DNA from: Alistipes shahii WAL 8301 | GTDB taxonomy: Bacteria; Bacteroidota; Bacteroidia; Bacteroidales; Rikenellaceae | Assembly (NCBI RefSeq): GCF_025145845.1 | Contig: NZ_CP102253.1 | Location: forward strand, 1,984,001-2,048,000 | Length of the DNA: 64,000 bases | Direction: 5' to 3' | Shown: positions 59,518-64,000 of the stretch, piece after piece | How positions within the stretch are numbered: the first letter of the stretch is position 1 | How the letters are laid out: every line of letters starts with the position of its first letter | Notes under the pieces: generated by a model | Seen by the model: only the letters and a program-made list of their open reading frames with translations | What the model was told of the DNA's origin: nothing | Databases searched by the model: none | Program-made: the position numbers and the translations under genes

Positions 59518-61641
59518 TTATTTCGTTTTTTCCGTCGTTTTCTTCTTCGTTGTCTTTTTGGCGGCCGTCCTCTTCGCGGCGGCCTTTGCCGCGGGTTTCA
59601 CGGCCTTCGCGGCCTTCGCGGCAACCTTCTCCTTACCAACGTTTTTTGCGGCCTTCGCAGTCTTCGGATTCGCTTTTTTTGTGGGTTTTTCCGACTTTCC
59701 GGGCGTCTCTTCCGGTTTGCGTGCGAGGATCATGCCGTAGATGTCCAGCACGGCCGCGACGCTCCACGCCTGCGAAATGGCTCCGCGCGGCGCGAACGGA
59801 GGATCGGCGTCGAACAGTTCGCCGATCGAACCGATGCCGTAGGTCTGGATGTCCTCCTCGAATCCGGCGAGAATCTCCTCGGCCTGCGGCAGAAAGGCGT
59901 CGCCGTCGATGTCGAAGCAGGCGCTGACGTAGAACGACAGCAGCCACGGCCATACCGACCCGTTCTTGCCCGCGAAGTCGCGTTCGGCGGGCGTACCCTC
60001 CTGCGAACCCTTGTAAAGCGGGTTGCGGGGCGAGAGCGAGCGCAGGCCCTTCGGCGTGAGGAGGTGCTGCCGCACTGTGCGGATCACCTCCAGCTGGGTC
60101 TGCTCGTCGAGCATCTTGTAGGGCAGCCCGCAGGCGACGATCATGTTCGGCCGGATGTCCGTGTTGGCGCCGTCGCAGCCCACGCAGTCGGCCAGGTAGC
60201 CTTCGGGCAGGCGGAAGAGTTCGTTGAACGACGCCGCGGTGCGTTCGGGCAGTTTCTCCCACGCCTTCACGAACTTCGTGTCGCCCGCCTCGCCGGCCAG
60301 CCGGAGAGCGTAGCGGACGGCGTTGTACCACAAGGCGTTGACCTCCACCTGATAGCCGTTGCGCGGGGTGACGGAACGGCCGTCGATCACGGAGTTCATC
60401 CACGTGAGGGGAACCTCGTCGGACGAGGCCCACACCAGCCCGTTGTCGTTGAGCGCGACACGGCCCGCGACGCCCCGTTTGTACGACTCGAGCACCTGTT
60501 TCATGGCCTCGCCGTAGTGTTTCCAGATCTTTTTCGCGCCGATCTGCGCTTCGAGCCGCTGAAGGGTCCAGAAGAACCACAGCGGGGCGTCCGCGGCCGC
60601 TGCCGCCGAAGCGTTCCCGGCGAACATGCCGTCCTGCATGCCGCGCACCTGCGTGTCGAGGGCGTCGATGCAGTCCTCCTTGTGGTTTTGCCACAGGGTG
60701 ATGCCCGGCAGCGAGACGAAGGTCTGGCGGCCCGAAACCCCGTGCCACGGATAGCCCGAGACCACCTCCGTCCGGTTGCCCGGGCGGCGGATCACGAACT
60801 GCCGCGCCGAGTGTTCGAGGCAGCTGATGAAGTCGATCTTGTGCGTGCGGCGCGCGATGGAGCCGCCGAAGACCTCCTCGATGGTTTTCGTCGAGCCCAT
60901 TTCGTCGAGCGACGCCGAGAAGATGATGCTCTCGCCCTTCTTCAGCTCGGTTTCGAAATAGCCCGTGGTCATCAGGTCCTCGTAGCCGTCGTAGCCGCGG
61001 GCGATGTCCTGCCGGTATTCGAAATTGTAGTACCAGTCGGGCGCGGGCACGAACTCCGCGCCGGGTTTGCTGGTCTGGAGATACAGCCACGGAAACGAAC
61101 CGTAGAGGCGGCATTTCACGCCGTTGACGGCCGGATAGGAGTGCCCGTCGGCCTCCATGTTGGCATGCGTCAGCGCATGCTTGTCGCGGAAGGCGAGGAA
61201 CGGGCGCAGCCGGAGGCGCGTTTCCGAATGGGCGTCGACGAGCGTGTAGCGGATCATCAGTTGCGTGCGCTTGTGAATCCAGAGCATCTCCTTCTTGAGG
61301 ATCACGCCGCCTACGCGATAGGTGATCGTGGGGGTCGGAGTGTACTCGAAATCGGTGATGTACTTGTGGCCGCGCGGCTCGTAGGTCCCCTGGAAACGGT
61401 GCAGCGCCAGGTTGAACGTCTGGTCGTGCTGGATGATCGTTTCGTCGAGCGCCGACAACAGGACGTAGGTCCGGTCGCTGTCGTCGATCGGGGCCACCAT
61501 CAGGCCGTGGTAACGGCGGGTGTTGCAGCAGACGATGGTCGTGCTCATATAGCCGCCGATACGGTCCGTTGCGAGCATTTCGCGCTGGAGCGAGTACTCC
61601 AGATTGCCCAATTCGCTTTTGTCGAAAGTAAGTGCTGACAT
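59518..61641 (-). CDS. glycogen debranching enzyme (amylo-1,6-glucosidase) with lysine-rich tail
   Basis: 707 residues. The N-terminal beta domain (TDRIGGYMSTTIVCCNTRRYHGLMVAP) and the (alpha/alpha)6 barrel of GDE_C type (WFFWTLQRLEAQ, NGYQVEVNALWYNAVRYA, NGSVWPWLLSFYVSACFD) are complete to about residue 645. The last 60 residues are almost only Lys, Ala, Thr and Pro (KTAKAAKNVGKEKVAAKAAK, KRTAAKKTTKKKTTEKTK), like histone H1 or AlgP tails, which is not a usual part of the family. It removes alpha-1,6 branches from glycogen. Starts about 100 bases from the phosphorylase stop. Confidence 0.9.
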   Translation of the reverse strand: MSALTFDKSELGNLEYSLQREMLATDRIGGYMSTTIVCCNTRRYHGLMVAPIDDSDRTYVLLSALDETIIQHDQTFNLALHRFQGTYEPRGHKYITDFEYTPTPTITYRVGGVILKKEMLWIHKRTQLMIRYTLVDAHSETRLRLRPFLAFRDKHALTHANMEADGHSYPAVNGVKCRLYGSFPWLYLQTSKPGAEFVPAPDWYYNFEYRQDIARGYDGYEDLMTTGYFETELKKGESIIFSASLDEMGSTKTIEEVFGGSIARRTHKIDFISCLEHSARQFVIRRPGNRTEVVSGYPWHGVSGRQTFVSLPGITLWQNHKEDCIDALDTQVRGMQDGMFAGNASAAAAADAPLWFFWTLQRLEAQIGAKKIWKHYGEAMKQVLESYKRGVAGRVALNDNGLVWASSDEVPLTWMNSVIDGRSVTPRNGYQVEVNALWYNAVRYALRLAGEAGDTKFVKAWEKLPERTAASFNELFRLPEGYLADCVGCDGANTDIRPNMIVACGLPYKMLDEQTQLEVIRTVRQHLLTPKGLRSLSPRNPLYKGSQEGTPAERDFAGKNGSVWPWLLSFYVSACFDIDGDAFLPQAEEILAGFEEDIQTYGIGSIGELFDADPPFAPRGAISQAWSVAAVLDIYGMILARKPEETPGKSEKPTKKANPKTAKAAKNVGKEKVAAKAAKAVKPAAKAAAKRTAAKKTTKKKTTEKTK

Positions 61642-61741
61642 ATCGCTAAAAAATACGGTTCGTCCTTTAAAGATATTGAAATTTTCGAACAGTTACAACT
61701 TGTTATTGTTAATTATTCAAATTTAATACCTTCTATTGGCA

Positions 61742-64000
61742 TTAGGCCCACTTCACCAGCGCGAAGTCCATGCGGTGGGGCAGGAGCGGGTTCGAGGGGT
61801 AGATGCGCAGCGCCACGTCGAACGTGCCGGCTTCGTCGGGCGTGTAGTCGAGCGAGTAGGTGACCCGGCTTCCGTCGGCCTTCGTGCGTTCCAGCTGGAT
61901 CGTGCGGGTGACGTTGACGGACTGTCCGCCGACGATCTGCCGCGCGACGACCATCTCCACGCCGATGTCCTCGGGCCGGAGGTTGGCGATGTCGAGCGTC
62001 ACGGCGAACTGGTACTTCTCGCCGACGCAGACGGCCTCCTTGTCGATCTTCACGCGCTGCACGTCGACGATGCGCACCTGGTCCCATGCGGCGGAGACCT
62101 TGCGCTTCCAGGCCGCGATCTCGCGGGCCATGCGGTAGGCCTCGGCGCTCATCTCGCGTTTGCGCGCGGCGAGCTTGTCGTAGAACCGGTTCTCGTAGTC
62201 GGTCAGCATGCGGTTGGTCGTGAAGTTCGAGGCGATGTCCGCCACGCACCTCTTCACCGACGAAACCCACTCGTGCGGGATGCCGTCCGTGTCGCGGGCG
62301 TAGTATTTCGGGGCGATCTGCTCCTCGATGGTGTTGTAGATCATCTCGGCGTCGAGTTCGTCCTGGTAGTGCTGGTCGGCGAAGGTGCGCTCCATCGGAA
62401 GCATCCATCCGGCGCCCTCCTTGTAGCCCTCGACCCACCAGCCGTCGAGCACGGAGAATTGCAGCACGCCGTTCATCACGCACTTCTCGCCCGAGGTGCC
62501 CGAGGCTTCGAGCGGCCGCGTGGGCGTGTTCAGCCATACGTCGACACCCTGCACCATGCGGCGGGCGAGTTCCATGTCGTAGTTTTGCAGGAAGAGGATC
62601 TTGCCCACGAACTGCGGCATGGCGGCCACCTCGACGATGCGCCGGATCAGGTCCTGTCCCGGCTTGTCGTTGGGGTGCGCCTTGCCCGCGAAGATGAACT
62701 GCACGGGACGCTCCTTGTTGTTGACGATCGCCGCCAGACGGTCGAGGTTCGTGAACAGCAGGTAGGCGCGCTTGTAGGTGGCGAAGCGGCGTGCGAAACC
62801 GATGGTCAGCACGTCGGGCTTGATGCCCTCGATGACCTGAAGCATCTGGCGCGGCGAGTCGAGGCGCACCTGCCGGGGGTCGCTGTAACGCCGGCGGATA
62901 TGCTTGATGAGCTTGTTCTTGAGCTTCATGCGCTCCTCCCACAGCTCCGCGTCGGGGATGTCGTGGACCTTCTGCCAGGCCGGGATGTCGTAGACGTGGC
63001 CTTCGAATCCGTCGCCGAAGTAACGGGCGTAGAGGCGGCGCAGCGACGAGGCGATCCACGTCGGGAAGTGCACGCCGTTGGTGACGTAGCCGATGTGCAG
63101 CTCGTTCTTGAAGTAGCCCGGCCACATGTTGCCCAGGATCTCCTTCGAGACCTCGCCGTGGAGCCACGAAACGCCGTTGACCTCCTGCGAGAGGTTGCAG
63201 GCCAGCACCGACATCGAGAACTTCTCGTTGGGGTCGTTGGGATTGGTCTTGCCCAGGTTGATATACTGCTCCCAGGTGATGCCCAGCACGTCGGGATAGT
63301 GCGACATGTACTGGCGGATCATCGACTCGGGGAATGCGTCGTGGCCTGCGGGCACGGGGGTGTGCGTCGTGAAGAGCGACGACGAGCGCACCACCTCCAG
63401 CGCCTCGGAGAACGAGAGCTTGCGGTGGTTCACCAGATCGCGGATGCGCTCGACGCCGATGAATGCGGCGTGGCCCTCGTTGCAGTGGAACACGTCGTGC
63501 TTGATGCCCAGCTGACGCAGCGCGCGGATGCCGCCGATGCCCAGCAGGATCTCCTGCTTGAGGCGGTTCTCCCAATCGCCTCCGTAGAGGTAGTGGGTGA
63601 TCTGGCGGTCCTCTTCGAGGTTGTCCTCGATGTCGGCGTCGAGCAGGTAGAGGTCCGTGCGGCCCACCTGGCACTTCCAGACGCGCGCCGAGAGCGTGCG
63701 GCCCGGGAAGGCGATGGTGACCGTCACCCAGCCTCCGGCCTCGTCGCGCACGGGCGAGATCGGCAGTTTGTAGAAATTCTGCGCCTCATAGGTGGCCTCC
63801 TGCGCACCCTGCGCCGAAAGGCGTTGGGTGAAGTAGCCGTAGCGGTAGAGAAGGCCCACGGCGGCCATCGGAACGTTCTTGTCCGAAGCCTCCTTCAGGT
63901 AGTCGCCGGCCAGGATGCCCAGGCCGCCCGAGTAGATCTTCAGCGACGAGTGCAGGCCGTATTCCATCGAGAAGTACGAAACCGTCGTCGCCTTCGGGTC
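61742..64000 (-). CDS. glgP: alpha-glucan/glycogen phosphorylase, N-terminus outside window
   Basis: The frame is open at the right edge (in frame to base 64000); 752 residues are seen. MEYGLHSSLKIYSGGLGILAGDYLKEA, HCNEGHAAF, THTPVPAGHDAF and FAGKAHPNDKPG are the blocks of the GT35 subtype TIGR02094, and RPLEASGTSGEKCVMNG is followed by the segment that in relatives holds the PLP Lys. It releases glucose 1-phosphate from glycogen or maltodextrins. First gene of the cluster with the debranching enzyme, GT4 and GH57, all on the minus strand. Confidence 0.95.
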   Translation of the reverse strand, partial: DPKATTVSYFSMEYGLHSSLKIYSGGLGILAGDYLKEASDKNVPMAAVGLLYRYGYFTQRLSAQGAQEATYEAQNFYKLPISPVRDEAGGWVTVTIAFPGRTLSARVWKCQVGRTDLYLLDADIEDNLEEDRQITHYLYGGDWENRLKQEILLGIGGIRALRQLGIKHDVFHCNEGHAAFIGVERIRDLVNHRKLSFSEALEVVRSSSLFTTHTPVPAGHDAFPESMIRQYMSHYPDVLGITWEQYINLGKTNPNDPNEKFSMSVLACNLSQEVNGVSWLHGEVSKEILGNMWPGYFKNELHIGYVTNGVHFPTWIASSLRRLYARYFGDGFEGHVYDIPAWQKVHDIPDAELWEERMKLKNKLIKHIRRRYSDPRQVRLDSPRQMLQVIEGIKPDVLTIGFARRFATYKRAYLLFTNLDRLAAIVNNKERPVQFIFAGKAHPNDKPGQDLIRRIVEVAAMPQFVGKILFLQNYDMELARRMVQGVDVWLNTPTRPLEASGTSGEKCVMNGVLQFSVLDGWWVEGYKEGAGWMLPMERTFADQHYQDELDAEMIYNTIEEQIAPKYYARDTDGIPHEWVSSVKRCVADIASNFTTNRMLTDYENRFYDKLAARKREMSAEAYRMAREIAAWKRKVSAAWDQVRIVDVQRVKIDKEAVCVGEKYQFAVTLDIANLRPEDIGVEMVVARQIVGGQSVNVTRTIQLERTKADGSRVTYSLDYTPDEAGTFDVALRIYPSNPLLPHRMDFALVKWA

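Overview
The window looks like chromosomal DNA of a gut member of the Bacteroidales, most likely Alistipes or a close Rikenellaceae relative. That is an inference from the GC-rich, compact coding style, from promoters with the Bacteroidetes TAnnTTTG -7 element, and from gene families typical of the phylum (WbqC, DUF3108, DUF3078, DUF5009, an EF-G2 paralog, rSAM-associated lipoprotein, CTnDOT-type mobilization genes). Both ends cut a gene: an AmpG-like transporter on the left and a glycogen phosphorylase on the right. I see no rRNA, tRNA or CRISPR array.

Layout. 1-3058: AmpG-like MFS permease, SGNH hydrolase and a DUF5009 membrane acyltransferase. About 3230-8720: an AT-richer decayed mobile island holding a 3'-truncated group II intron, a broken mobA, a palindrome that may be oriT, a DUF3408 tra-side gene, a complete IS110 element with a candidate bridge RNA, and a tyrosine integrase frameshifted near its N-terminus. 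9040-13747: EF-G2-type factor with an altered G domain, a second SGNH hydrolase, a small membrane protein and a Pro-aminopeptidase. 13795-23352: DHA2-type efflux pump, S9 lipoprotein peptidase, second DUF5009 protein, U32 peptidase, polyprenyl synthase, ROK kinase and a GxDLY-type SGNH esterase. 23678-30087: coiled-coil membrane protein, DUF3108 protein, recG, an orphan rSAM-associated lipoprotein, a structured leader RNA and ispG. 30336-37008: WbqC protein, a GH2 protein that appears to lack both catalytic glutamates, and a 1106-residue surface lipoprotein divergent from a small XRE regulator. 37116-45646: cvpA-rsgA-trmH-aminotransferase run, nfo, DUF3078 protein, S41 protease and deoC. 45884-53543: OmpA-like/TPR lipoprotein, pnp-rpsO, apbE, a lipid kinase and an AraC regulator. 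53717-56675: DJ-1/PfpI protein with divergent HxlR regulator, and a GNAT/RLAN ATP-grasp pair. 56802-64000: a glycogen/alpha-glucan cluster (GH57, GT4, debranching enzyme, phosphorylase).

How the parts work together. The right-end cluster makes, debranches and phosphorolyses storage glucan. pnp-rpsO, rsgA, trmH and EF-G2 belong to translation and RNA turnover. ispG and the polyprenyl synthase are two steps of isoprenoid synthesis. The left half has several secreted esterases, peptidases and membrane acyltransferases that fit glycan and peptide foraging. The items most worth a second look are the IS110 bridge-RNA candidate, the EF-G paralog lacking the catalytic His, the GH2 protein without its glutamates, the XRE/giant-lipoprotein promoter with its perfect palindrome, the structured RNA ahead of ispG, the RLAN ATP-grasp/GNAT pair, and a debranching enzyme with a histone-H1-like tail.
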